64,000 bases of DNA from G963676795 sp963677215 (GTDB lineage: Bacteria > Desulfobacterota > Desulfuromonadia > Desulfuromonadales > Geopsychrobacteraceae): positions 2,914,001-2,978,000 of the forward strand of contig OY781919.1 of assembly GCA_963677215.1 (NCBI GenBank), given 5' to 3'. The position numbers were made by a program, and so were the translations under genes. Shown one piece after another: positions 43,401 to 50,150 of this stretch (its first letter is position 1; the number at the start of each line of letters is the position of its first letter). The notes under the pieces were generated by a model. The model was not told where the DNA came from. It did not search any database and saw only the letters and a list, made by a program, of their open reading frames with translations.

Positions 43401-43549
43401 AAATGGGGGATACCGTAAAGGCCGTTCCGATCGGTCAATGCCAGAGAATCGATCCCGAATCTTGCCACCTCGGCACAAATGTCATCCAGAGTGCGGACAC
43501 CCCATTGCGGGGAGAACGCTGAGTGAATATGCAGCGGAACGTAGCTCAT
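40484..43549 (-). CDS. dnaE2: Error-prone DNA polymerase DnaE2 (ImuC)
   Basis: 1021 residues. The N-terminal PHP domain starts YVPLHIHSAFSPQWG; LALTDRNGLYG and SEAVHKD follow. The C-family polymerase core has RGSAAASLVAFCLGITHVDP and the catalytic acidic cluster PPDIDIDFPWDERD. Later YQEQITQLAMALAGFS and SFCKPHSASYALVSCKSAY are typical, and a C-terminal OB-fold region is present. Lacks the tau-binding tail of DnaE1. ATG overlaps the imuB stop (ATGA), so translation is coupled. Works in damage-induced mutagenic synthesis with ImuB. Confidence 0.94.
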   Translation of the reverse strand: MSYVPLHIHSAFSPQWGVRTLDDICAEVARFGIDSLALTDRNGLYGIPHFLDCARQHGLKPIVGSEAVHKDQRAVLLVYDEKGYTNLCQLLSELHCHPDFNLTTALQRYRKGLIILSDHAELLSVLRRQTADQLYVELSPGHQMHRALTLARDLKLPPVATSRAVMLHADDFVVHQTLRAIALNTTLSRLKGVETACDSDHLYAPARMADFFPHCPQAITNTLQIAADCKTDWNFSTTIFPSFRGKTEDQGYALLEKRARDGAIWRYEEPDERVEERLKKELDMIREKGFAHYFLVVEELAKQSPRTCGRGSAAASLVAFCLGITHVDPIRHNLFFERFLNEGRVDPPDIDIDFPWDERDAILDYAFARYGARRAAMVSNQIGFRGRSAIREVAKVFGFTDAEIKTLTERVSGFWKSDQTSEAVGRHPLFKDKPFSEDLQKVLNIAKRLNGQLRHLSLHCGGIVIVPDDIRRYVPIEIAAKGLPLIQWEKDQAENSGLVKIDILGNRSLAVIRDALAAIKINTGSEIDYANWQPLEDHNTCELLKSGDTMGCFYIESPATRLLLKRMWLNNPLSDQRDLFEHLVMASSIIRPAANQFILEFIARMHGADWASLHPALDPVLDETYGIAIYQEQITQLAMALAGFSAYEGDQLRKIISKKHKAQKLEDYRQKFIQGAFQNNIPVVVIDAIWEQILSFGGYSFCKPHSASYALVSCKSAYLKARYPAEFMAAVISNQGGFYSPLAYISEARRMSLAILPPDINFSEHHYTGSERSLRIGLMQILGLNTIASKALRYERSANGPFRSFQEFLQRVRIDASDVRLLIKAGCFDSLETLPRRPRLLWELLAREPVMHDGQRSLFSPQTSDLPSPPAYDARTVLNQELDTLGMLVSSHPLVLHRREIARLKPVCACDMLTWCGRYVTMIGWWVTGKTVQDKNGKLMEFVSFEDTSGIYEATFFPQAYERFCRHLTRLRPYLLKGKIEEEFGVATLTVEWAGFLDERQSPPTPKRKDGQNRFKINRHF

Positions 43550-44715
43550 ACGGCTAAGGTATGACCGCGCCGAACGACTTGCATGCCGTATTTCGACCGC
43601 AATCGGTCAAGGGTTTGTTGCAGGGCCTGTTGAGGGAGCGTTGGCCCACTGGTTGTGAACAGATCGACCTGCTGATCCGGCCAACCAAGTTGGCGGCAGG
43701 TCAGTTTCATGCCTTTGATGCGGATGCGCCGGGTACAGAGGCGGTCGAAAATCTCTGCAGCGGCATGATAAAGCTGCAGATCGTGATTCTGAGGAGACGG
43801 CAGATTCTGGGTTCTGGTGTTCTTGACCCCATCTGCGTAATGGATAATTAGGGTGAGTTCTGCTGCGCCGCGCTGCAACTTGCGTAACTGCAGTCCACAG
43901 TTTTCAGTCAGACGGCAGAGCTCGGCCATGATCTGAGTGTCATCGTTTTCTGCTTGTGGCAGGAACCCTTCCGCACTCACTTCCGGTCGTCGCTTCGGAG
44001 GAGTCACCGGACTAAAATCCTCTCCCCGGGCACGTTGGTGAATGAGTGGGGCAAATGCTCCGAATATCAGCTTCAACTGCATGATGGAGAGAGTAGCCAG
44101 TTCCTGGATCAGTTTCAGGTTCAGCTCCTTGATCAGAAGCTGCTCCCGCACATGTCCGATGCCTGGCAGGACGCTGATCGGCATAGGCGCAATAAAATCG
44201 CGCTCCGCGCCGCGCAACACATCACAAACACCAGGCCGCTCCAGGACCCCGGCGGCAATCTTCGAGACCAGTTTGTTGCCCGCAACTCCCAGGGTTCCAG
44301 TCAGACGCAGATTGGTCTCTATATCTTTTTCAAGTTTCATGGCGATATCACGACCGGGTCCCAACAGCCGCTGACAGCCGGTAAGATCCAGAAACAATTT
44401 CCCGTTCGAGGCTGGTTCTACGACCGGGGAATAGTTGTCGACAGTCTTCTGCAGGGCGCGATTGGCCCGGCTCACCAGATTTGGATCCGGTGGCAGGACG
44501 ATCAGGGCAGGGCACAGACGTTTTGCCTGCCGCAGTGCCATACCTGCAATGACGCCTTCTTGAACCGCTTCGGAGGAGAGACAATAAATCTGGGTTCGCT
44601 CGGTCATTCCCGGAGCTATGGCGACCGGTCGGCCGCGCAGGGATGCATTCACCACCCGGGCAACGGCCACTTCATAAGCAGGGATGGTCAGGTGAAGTAT
44701 CTCACGGGGGTTCAT
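43546..44715 (-). CDS. imuB: ImuB-type inactive Y-family polymerase homologue
   Basis: 389 residues, Y-family fold with palm, fingers, HhH (PISVLPGIGHVREQLL) and little-finger regions. The catalytic acids are missing: the DmDxFyxxVE start is HLTIPAYEVAVARV, and the SxDExxLDLT block is PASNGKLFLDLTG. This loss is the mark of ImuB, which bridges DnaE2 and the beta clamp rather than polymerising. It overlaps lexA upstream and dnaE2 downstream by ATGA junctions. No imuA is present. Confidence 0.88.
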   Translation of the reverse strand: MNPREILHLTIPAYEVAVARVVNASLRGRPVAIAPGMTERTQIYCLSSEAVQEGVIAGMALRQAKRLCPALIVLPPDPNLVSRANRALQKTVDNYSPVVEPASNGKLFLDLTGCQRLLGPGRDIAMKLEKDIETNLRLTGTLGVAGNKLVSKIAAGVLERPGVCDVLRGAERDFIAPMPISVLPGIGHVREQLLIKELNLKLIQELATLSIMQLKLIFGAFAPLIHQRARGEDFSPVTPPKRRPEVSAEGFLPQAENDDTQIMAELCRLTENCGLQLRKLQRGAAELTLIIHYADGVKNTRTQNLPSPQNHDLQLYHAAAEIFDRLCTRRIRIKGMKLTCRQLGWPDQQVDLFTTSGPTLPQQALQQTLDRLRSKYGMQVVRRGHTLAV

Positions 44716-45314
44716 TTGCAGTGCCGAATGACTCCGACGACAACACCCTCGATATGGAAGTCTTCTTCATCGTCGATAACAATGGGCTGCATGGTCGGGT
44801 TCGCAGGATGGAGAACGATGGACTGGCCTTTGCGCACCAGGCGCTTCACCGTGGCCTCCCCACGAATGAGGGCGACAACGGTTTGCCCCGAATCGGCCTG
44901 AAGTTGTTTGCGTACGACAACATAATCTCCATCGAGGATGCCATCCCCGATCATCGAATCTCCCTGGACCTTGAGCACGAAGTTATTTCCAGAACCAACC
45001 ATCGAAGATGGGACCTCGATACTGTCCGGTGTCTCGATGGCCTCGATCGGTTTGCCTGCCGCTACCAGGCCAACCATGGGGAGTTCCATCATGCTGACCT
45101 TCGGTTCTATCAGTTTCAGTCCCCGTTTGGCATTCCAGTCCTTGGCCAGAACGCCCTCCCGCACCATGCGGACGAGGTAGTTCTGAACAGTCCCGAGCGA
45201 ACTCCAGCCAAATGCCTTGGCGATCTCCTGTTGTGAAGGCGGATAGCCGTGAGACCGTTCGAATTCGAGGATATAGTCGTAGACCGCTTTTTGTTTGGGG
45301 GTTAATGGGCTCAT
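44712..45314 (-). CDS. lexA: LexA repressor (element-borne)
   Basis: 200 residues. The N-terminal winged helix LTPKQKAVYDYILEFERSHG is LexA-like. Autocleavage Ala-Gly is in VGLVAAGKPIE (about 80-90), the catalytic Ser in QGDSMIGDGI and the Lys in GEATVKRLVRKG. It is first in the lexA-imuB-dnaE2 operon and so should repress its own mutagenesis genes until RecA-dependent cleavage. The operator candidate lies just upstream at 45338-45366. Confidence 0.94.
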   Translation of the reverse strand: MSPLTPKQKAVYDYILEFERSHGYPPSQQEIAKAFGWSSLGTVQNYLVRMVREGVLAKDWNAKRGLKLIEPKVSMMELPMVGLVAAGKPIEAIETPDSIEVPSSMVGSGNNFVLKVQGDSMIGDGILDGDYVVVRKQLQADSGQTVVALIRGEATVKRLVRKGQSIVLHPANPTMQPIVIDDEEDFHIEGVVVGVIRHCK

Positions 45315-45337
45315 GTCGTTCTCCTGTCTATAAAAAC

Positions 45338-45366
45338 ACGATATGCGTAAGTAATGCGTAAGTCAA
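45338..45366 (-). promoter_or_regulatory. lexA promoter with an 11-bp direct-repeat operator candidate
   Basis: On the minus strand TTGACT (45366-45361) and TATCGT (45343-45338) are 17 bases apart. The spacer and its edges hold two exact copies of a 10-base repeat, plus-strand ATGCGTAAGT at 45343-45352 and 45354-45363, spaced 11 bp or about one helical turn. Such repeats inside a promoter suggest the LexA binding site. Confidence 0.65.
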
Positions 45367-45430
45367 GTTGCTAATCTTGGCACAACCCGGTGTGACAGGT
45401 AAACTGAACAGATCAGGAGAGGAGGATGGC

Positions 45431-46102
45431 ATGTGTGGACGCTTCGCCCTGGCGATCGATCTGGAAACGTTGCTTGAGGTTTTCGGGATAAAACTTCACG
45501 TCGGGGCTCCTGAGGCCATTACCCCGCGCTATAATATTGCGCCCGGGACGCAAATCCTCGCCATTGTTGCGGATGAAAAAGGGGAGAGATCCCTGCGAGA
45601 ATTTCGTTGGGGACTTGTTCCTCATTGGGCCAAAGATCCGTCCATCGGGCATAAGCTGATCAATGCTCGAGTGGAAACGGCAGCCGAGAAACCCTCATTT
45701 CGCGGCGCCCTGAAATCACGCCGCTGTCTGATTCCGGCCAGTGCGTTTTATGAATGGAAGACCATCAACAAGCACAAAGCTCCTTATTGCATCAAACCGC
45801 AAAAGGATGAGCTGATGACGTTTGCCGGTCTATGGGAATGCTGGCAGAGCCCGGATGGGATACTTTATTCTTGTTCGATCCTGACAACAGAGGCCACTCC
45901 CATGATCAGCACGATTCATTCGCGAATGCCGGTTATCCTGTCCTCACAGGATTATCCAGTCTGGCTGAGGAATGCTGCTCCTGATGGCGAGTTGATGCAT
46001 GCATTGCAGCAGAACGCTACTGCAGTTGCACTGGAGATGTTTGAGGTCAACCAACGCGTCAACAACCCCAGTCATGATGGACCAGAATGTTGGTATCTTT
46101 GA
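45431..46102 (+). CDS. SRAP-domain abasic-site protein (YedK/HMCES family)
   Basis: 223 residues from the ATG at 45431, so that Cys2 becomes the catalytic N-terminal residue after Met removal (MCGRFAL). PRYNIAPGTQILAI, FRWGLVPHWAKD, LINARVETAAEKPSFR (Asn/Arg/Glu) and HSRMPVIL are the SRAP blocks. The family forms a thiazolidine crosslink with abasic sites in single-stranded DNA. It is divergent from lexA and shares the 116-bp control region, so it is probably in the same SOS regulon. SD GAGGAGG precedes ATG. Confidence 0.92.
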   Translation: MCGRFALAIDLETLLEVFGIKLHVGAPEAITPRYNIAPGTQILAIVADEKGERSLREFRWGLVPHWAKDPSIGHKLINARVETAAEKPSFRGALKSRRCLIPASAFYEWKTINKHKAPYCIKPQKDELMTFAGLWECWQSPDGILYSCSILTTEATPMISTIHSRMPVILSSQDYPVWLRNAAPDGELMHALQQNATAVALEMFEVNQRVNNPSHDGPECWYL

Positions 46103-46448
46103 GAATCACTTTGAGACAATAACAATAGATTAAGATTATAAAGGGTATAGGTGGATGTTGGGATTGCTGGATTTCAAATCTAGGAAATATGATGTGCCAA
46201 CAGGCGACTCACGACTTCAAGGCCTGCCGTCGTCAAATGTTCTGTCAAAAGTCGTTTCACATATCTAGGGAAATCTGAATGGGGCTCTGAATGTATTTGA
46301 GCAGTAAAAAATCTGACATTGATTGTCGGATCCGATCCAGTTTTTTACATTTTCAGGATGGCAGGACAATAGCTGTCACTGTCTGCCTGAATATTTTACA
46401 TATCAACCATCTTCACACTGAACCAGGAATTCTTCCAGGGCATTTTCG
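46103..46448. other. 346-bp region between convergent SRAP and rad52-like genes
   Basis: No credible new gene. It contains a minus-strand terminator (46306-46330). In the minus direction the frame +1 to the rad52-like gene stays open to 46403 (DENALEEFLVQCEDG then stop), which raises the possibility of a frameshift in that gene. Confidence 0.5.
46306..46330 (-). terminator. Terminator after the second rad52-like gene
   Basis: Minus strand TCCGAC / GTCAGA (one G-T pair) with a 7-base loop followed by six T. Confidence 0.65.
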
Positions 46449-46979
46449 TCACCTTCTTTGACCCAGCGAGTAGGTGTGTCCCATTGTTTGGGCATCAAAC
46501 TTCTGACGTTTGGCGAGTTGTAGCAGATATTTCTTCTGCTTCTCAGATATCGGATCTGGGTTTAGTGAAGACGTCTGTCGTAGATTCTTCTGAAGTGGCT
46601 GCGGCTCAGATTTGTTCTGGGTGCGCAGGTAGGCTCCGATCCCCAGGAGGTAGCAGCAACGAGCTAACGCATCGCTTGAAGCTGCTTTGACTGCGTCCGG
46701 CAGGGTGAGGTCAGTGTCCCCATACTCTGCACTCCCGTACTGTGTGATATGGCTCCCGTCAATTTCGAGGCAACCCCGGACAATGACGACACTCATTCCT
46801 GTCAATACCTCACAACTCATAAGGTCAAGGTTCCAACCACTGGGGCCAAGGACACTGTTCAGGCGTTCAATCAGGGCATGAGTGCGTATATGGGTGAAGA
46901 TCTTGCCGGTCTGCGTCCGCTGTTCATAGGTATCCTCCTGTTTGAAGACATCGGCCAATTGTTGCCATTTGCTTGTCAT
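46449..46979 (-). CDS. Rad52-like single-strand annealing protein, copy B
   Basis: 176 residues from the ATG at 46979 (SD AAAGGAGC); the ORF opens 14 codons earlier without support. LIERLNSVLGPSGWNLDLMS, TQYGSAEYGDTD and LPDAVKAASSDALARCCYLLG mark the Rad52 fold. The C-terminal segment SEKQKKYLLQLAKRQKFDAQ matches the 3' fragment of the split copy A, but then ends early (SLGQRR) where copy A continues about 40 residues, suggesting divergence or a frameshift. Probably anneals single strands during element recombination or replication. The attenuator-like leader is upstream. Confidence 0.87.
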   Translation of the reverse strand: MTSKWQQLADVFKQEDTYEQRTQTGKIFTHIRTHALIERLNSVLGPSGWNLDLMSCEVLTGMSVVIVRGCLEIDGSHITQYGSAEYGDTDLTLPDAVKAASSDALARCCYLLGIGAYLRTQNKSEPQPLQKNLRQTSSLNPDPISEKQKKYLLQLAKRQKFDAQTMGHTYSLGQRR

Positions 46980-47002
46980 AGATAAGCTCCTTTCTTGTGG
47001 AA

Positions 47003-47074
47003 ATGAAAAAAAGCCCGGCAAATAGGCTGCCGGGCTGTCGCTAAAGATGTCGTATTAGCTTCTTATAACAAGAT
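47003..47074 (-). promoter_or_regulatory. Conserved leader with terminator-like hairpin (copy B)
   Basis: Matches 36063-36133 with only a few differences. The stem AGCCCGGC/GCCGGGCT is perfect here (8 bp, 9-base loop) and is followed in the rad52 direction by eight T, then the SD and start. Confidence 0.7.
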
Positions 47075-47334
47075 GGGGGCAAGATTTTGATTTTTGGGAG
47101 AGGTTAGCTCTGCCTCGAACCCAGGCAGGCTAAATTGGGGGCATTCGAGCTAGTATTGCAGCGGACAGGTTGCTGACAAAAGATTGGAAAGAAATAATCT
47201 TAATTAATTGATCGCTTACTTAAAAAACAGCAAAAAAGATACCAATATTTTTGTAGAAAAGGCGATTGGCACTTAAAGCTCTGGAGACAATATCGATAGC
47301 CTGCCATATGTGGCACAAAAAAGAAAGGATTTAG
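47075..47334. other. Remainder of the divergent region between rad52-like copy B and Phd-like copy B
   Basis: About 260 bases without a recognised gene. It must carry the two divergent promoters; none could be assigned with confidence. The 7-bp inverted repeat seen in module A is not present here. Confidence 0.45.
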
Positions 47335-47517
47335 TTGGATATGAGTAAAAAAAGTTATTTCAGCCTGGGAAGCGAGATCAGTGTCTCTGAGTTCGCACGT
47401 TATTGCGCTCAGGTCATGAGACATTGTGAGACCACTGGCCAGCCTGTGAAAATCCGTAGAGGCAGTCAGGCAACGTTAACTTTAATACCTGCCAATTTAA
47501 TGGCGGAGAAGGATTAA
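47335..47517 (+). CDS. Phd/YefM-like small protein, copy B
   Basis: 60 residues from a TTG (SD AAAGGA five to six bases upstream); an ATG two codons later is an alternative. ISVSEFARYCAQVMRHCETT, then QPVKIRRGSQATLTLIPANL, aligns over its whole length with copy A (36226). The pattern is that of Phd/YefM antitoxins, but no toxin gene follows; the next gene encodes a 230-residue protein with no toxin motif. It may act as a DNA-binding regulator of the module. Confidence 0.6.
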   Translation: MDMSKKSYFSLGSEISVSEFARYCAQVMRHCETTGQPVKIRRGSQATLTLIPANLMAEKD

Positions 47518-47520
47518 GTC

Positions 47521-48213
47521 ATGAATATTGCTAACCATACTTTAATTAGTCCAGAGAGTACCCCCGGAAAAATAACATGCGTTCCCGGGACGGATGAGCT
47601 GATGGCAGAGCATTGCAATGTATCTATCAGGATCAACGCTGACCGAGATGGCACAGACCTGGCGTGCCAGATTGAGGATATCTGTGATGACGCCAAAAAA
47701 ACGGCGCCCCACCGGGATGACACAATACATCAGTATTTCGATCTTAGCTTCCGGTTTGCCAGTGATAGGTATTACCCGGTTGAGACATGGCTGCCATGGG
47801 CGCTTTGTCCGGCTGCTCTAATCATGCTCTTTGAGGTTATGTCGCGGGTGGAAACGCAGCGGCTCATGTCTGGATGTGCTTCCCCTTGTATGAACGAGGA
47901 TAATGTCCTGACTTGGTATCTTCCCGAGATCTTTTGCGAGCATTGGACTGCCCCAGAAAAGGCAAAGGTGCTCTTTACCAGGCTGCAGGAGACTCTGGCT
48001 CTTTGGCAGGAGGCAGGCTTCAGCTGTGAAAGCGTGACGGACTTATGTGAGGTGTCTATCAGTTTTGACAATGAGGAGTTGGTGATCCCTACCTTCTTGG
48101 CTCCAACAGTGGTTGACGTGATGAGATCGCTGTCGATTATTTCAGTCAACGAAGGGTTCTATGTGGATCTGCCAGGGCTACTGTACTCCCGTGGATGGAG
48201 GCGGTTCATATGA
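47521..48213 (+). CDS. Hypothetical 230-residue protein of the replication block
   Basis: Not recognised. No signal peptide; rich in Asp, Glu and Cys (nine Cys, not arranged as a clear zinc finger). The central segment YYPVETWLPWALCPAALIML is moderately hydrophobic. It starts three bases after the Phd-like gene, and its stop overlaps the helicase start (ATGA), so it is translationally coupled to replication genes. A role in initiation is an inference from position only. Confidence 0.65.
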   Translation: MNIANHTLISPESTPGKITCVPGTDELMAEHCNVSIRINADRDGTDLACQIEDICDDAKKTAPHRDDTIHQYFDLSFRFASDRYYPVETWLPWALCPAALIMLFEVMSRVETQRLMSGCASPCMNEDNVLTWYLPEIFCEHWTAPEKAKVLFTRLQETLALWQEAGFSCESVTDLCEVSISFDNEELVIPTFLAPTVVDVMRSLSIISVNEGFYVDLPGLLYSRGWRRFI

Positions 48214-49937
48214 ACATCCGTGCCTCTGCATTAAGCACATTGCAGGAGCAGATGAATAGCCGTAGAGACATGCTCTCAGGGGATATCCCTGAGAGCAGTT
48301 ACGGCAAGTCCTCAGCTGTTGATATAGCACGTTCAGAGAACGGTGAATTGAGCAATTATGAAGCCAAGTATCTCAAAGGGTGCCTGGACAGCGGGCCTGC
48401 GGGTGACGCATCGATCTATAAGTATCTCTATCAGGATCAGTTTGTGAAGGATATTGCGACGGATCGTTGGCATGTTTATGTAGGTCCTTACTGGGAGCCG
48501 GATTTGATGCAACACTCTCTCGGTGTCTGTGAACAGATCGTGACGGTTTATAATGCTATGTATGAGTACTTTGTCAGTACTGGTAACTACGATGACAAGT
48601 ATTTGAACTCCGTCAGTAGGGCTATCAGCGCCAAAGCCGACAAGCTCAACAACCTGACCTATCGGCAACAGGTTCGGGAAATGGCCTCTCATGGAGAGGA
48701 CGGGCTGGCCATCCATGGCAGTCGCTGGGATACCCACCCTAATTATCTTTGCGTCGGGAATACGGTCATCGATCTCAAAACGGGTATGCCGATCCGTTCC
48801 GATCCAACCCTCTATCTGCGTGCGCATACGAGTATTTCGTGGCCGCCCTCTTCGGGAAGACCTGAAAATTTTCTGAATGCGCTTGAAACTATTTTCGCCT
48901 TTACTCAGCATCCCCCAGACAGGCTGAAGTATTTATCTTCTCCTGAGTACGGGCTTACGGAAGCCATAAGGCTAAGCCGTTACCAGGATGCCTACCTGGA
49001 CTGGCAGAGCGCAAAAGAAAGTTATACGGAAGAGCTTGTGGGTTTTATGCAGGTTCTTCTGGGGTATTCGCTGATCGGAGCGGTATATGAGCACATCCTT
49101 GTAATTTTCTGGGGGCACGGGCGAAACGGCAAGACCCTGCTTATGGAGATCGTCAAGGAAGTTCTGGACGACTACTGCTGCCCGGTAGAGCCTGAATTTC
49201 TGCTTTCCAGCAGACATGGCAGTCATAGCTCTTCGCCCTCTCCAGATATTCTTCAACTGCAGGGGAAGAGATTTGTCTATGCCTCGGAGGTCAACGATAA
49301 TGCGTACTTTGATGCCAGCAAGGTCAAGCGCCTCGTTGGCGGTGACACCCTGACAGGCCGAGCCCTGTATTCCTCTGAATACATTCGCTTCGAGCCGACC
49401 CATACGCTGGTTCTCCTCACAAATGCCAAGCCGCAGGCCTCCAGTGAAGATTTCGCATTATGGAAGCGTCTGTTGCTGATTCCTTTTCTGGTCAGTTTTG
49501 TTGATGATCCGGATCCGAATGACCCTCGGCAAAGGCAGGTCGACAAGCAGCTACACAGCAAACTTCAGAGGGAAAAATCTCAGATACTTGCCTGGATGAT
49601 TGAAGGAGCTCGTCGCTACTATGAGGAGGGGCTGATAGTTCCTGAGAGTATCAGGAGATCGACGGAAGAGTACCGATCTGAGATGGACACAATTGCAATG
49701 TTCGTGGACGAGTGCTGCGCAGTAGAGGCGGAGGCCGAGTGCGGTTCGCAGCTGCTTTACGATTCATACAAAAAGTGGGCAGAGCGGTACGGGCATAAAC
49801 CTTTCAGTATTAAGAACTTCAGCCCATTGATGCAGAAGAGGTTTGAGCGATCGCGCAGTAGTTCAGGTTATTCTTTTTCCGGCCTCCGTATCAACGATGA
49901 GTGGAACATCTACCTTCTCCGTCAGGATTATTGCTGA
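48210..49937 (+). CDS. P4-type superfamily 3 helicase / primase C-terminal protein
   Basis: 575 residues from the ATG overlapping the previous stop. Walker A is FWGHGRNGKTLLMEIVKEVL (about 300-320), Walker B-like FVYASEVND, and motif C THTLVLLTNAKPQ ends in the sensor Asn, all of the P4/D5 SF3 type. A D5_N-like region precedes and a C-terminal winged-helix segment (YDSYKKWAERYGHKPFS) follows. It should unwind DNA at the element's origin, as on P4-like satellites and plasmids. The primase is a separate gene 213 bases downstream. Confidence 0.88.
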   Translation: MNIRASALSTLQEQMNSRRDMLSGDIPESSYGKSSAVDIARSENGELSNYEAKYLKGCLDSGPAGDASIYKYLYQDQFVKDIATDRWHVYVGPYWEPDLMQHSLGVCEQIVTVYNAMYEYFVSTGNYDDKYLNSVSRAISAKADKLNNLTYRQQVREMASHGEDGLAIHGSRWDTHPNYLCVGNTVIDLKTGMPIRSDPTLYLRAHTSISWPPSSGRPENFLNALETIFAFTQHPPDRLKYLSSPEYGLTEAIRLSRYQDAYLDWQSAKESYTEELVGFMQVLLGYSLIGAVYEHILVIFWGHGRNGKTLLMEIVKEVLDDYCCPVEPEFLLSSRHGSHSSSPSPDILQLQGKRFVYASEVNDNAYFDASKVKRLVGGDTLTGRALYSSEYIRFEPTHTLVLLTNAKPQASSEDFALWKRLLLIPFLVSFVDDPDPNDPRQRQVDKQLHSKLQREKSQILAWMIEGARRYYEEGLIVPESIRRSTEEYRSEMDTIAMFVDECCAVEAEAECGSQLLYDSYKKWAERYGHKPFSIKNFSPLMQKRFERSRSSSGYSFSGLRINDEWNIYLLRQDYC

Positions 49938-50150
49938 TTCAATAACGGTCGGGTGCAGGGATGTATGGTCTTTGACGACTTTGGACTTATTTAAATTCTT
50001 TTTATTGCTTCTTTTTTGAAATCGACCCTACATGCCCTGCACTTTTTTCTCTAAGTGACCAGAATTTCGATGAGTTTTGTTGATGGGTCACTGCACCACA
50101 ACCTGCACTAATGCTGCATAACCCTACATGAATTAGACATAAGGACGATA
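49938..50150. other. 213-bp region between helicase and primase genes; possible origin-like repeats
   Basis: AT-rich. Contains the inverted repeat AGTGACC (50054-50060) / GGTCACT (50086-50092) and repeated short words CCTGCAC and CCCTACATG on both sides. Could be a replication origin or control site; not proven. Confidence 0.35.

Noticed and set aside
43546..44715. Active DinB/UmuC polymerase
   Set aside because: Both catalytic acidic motifs are replaced, so an ImuB role fits better.
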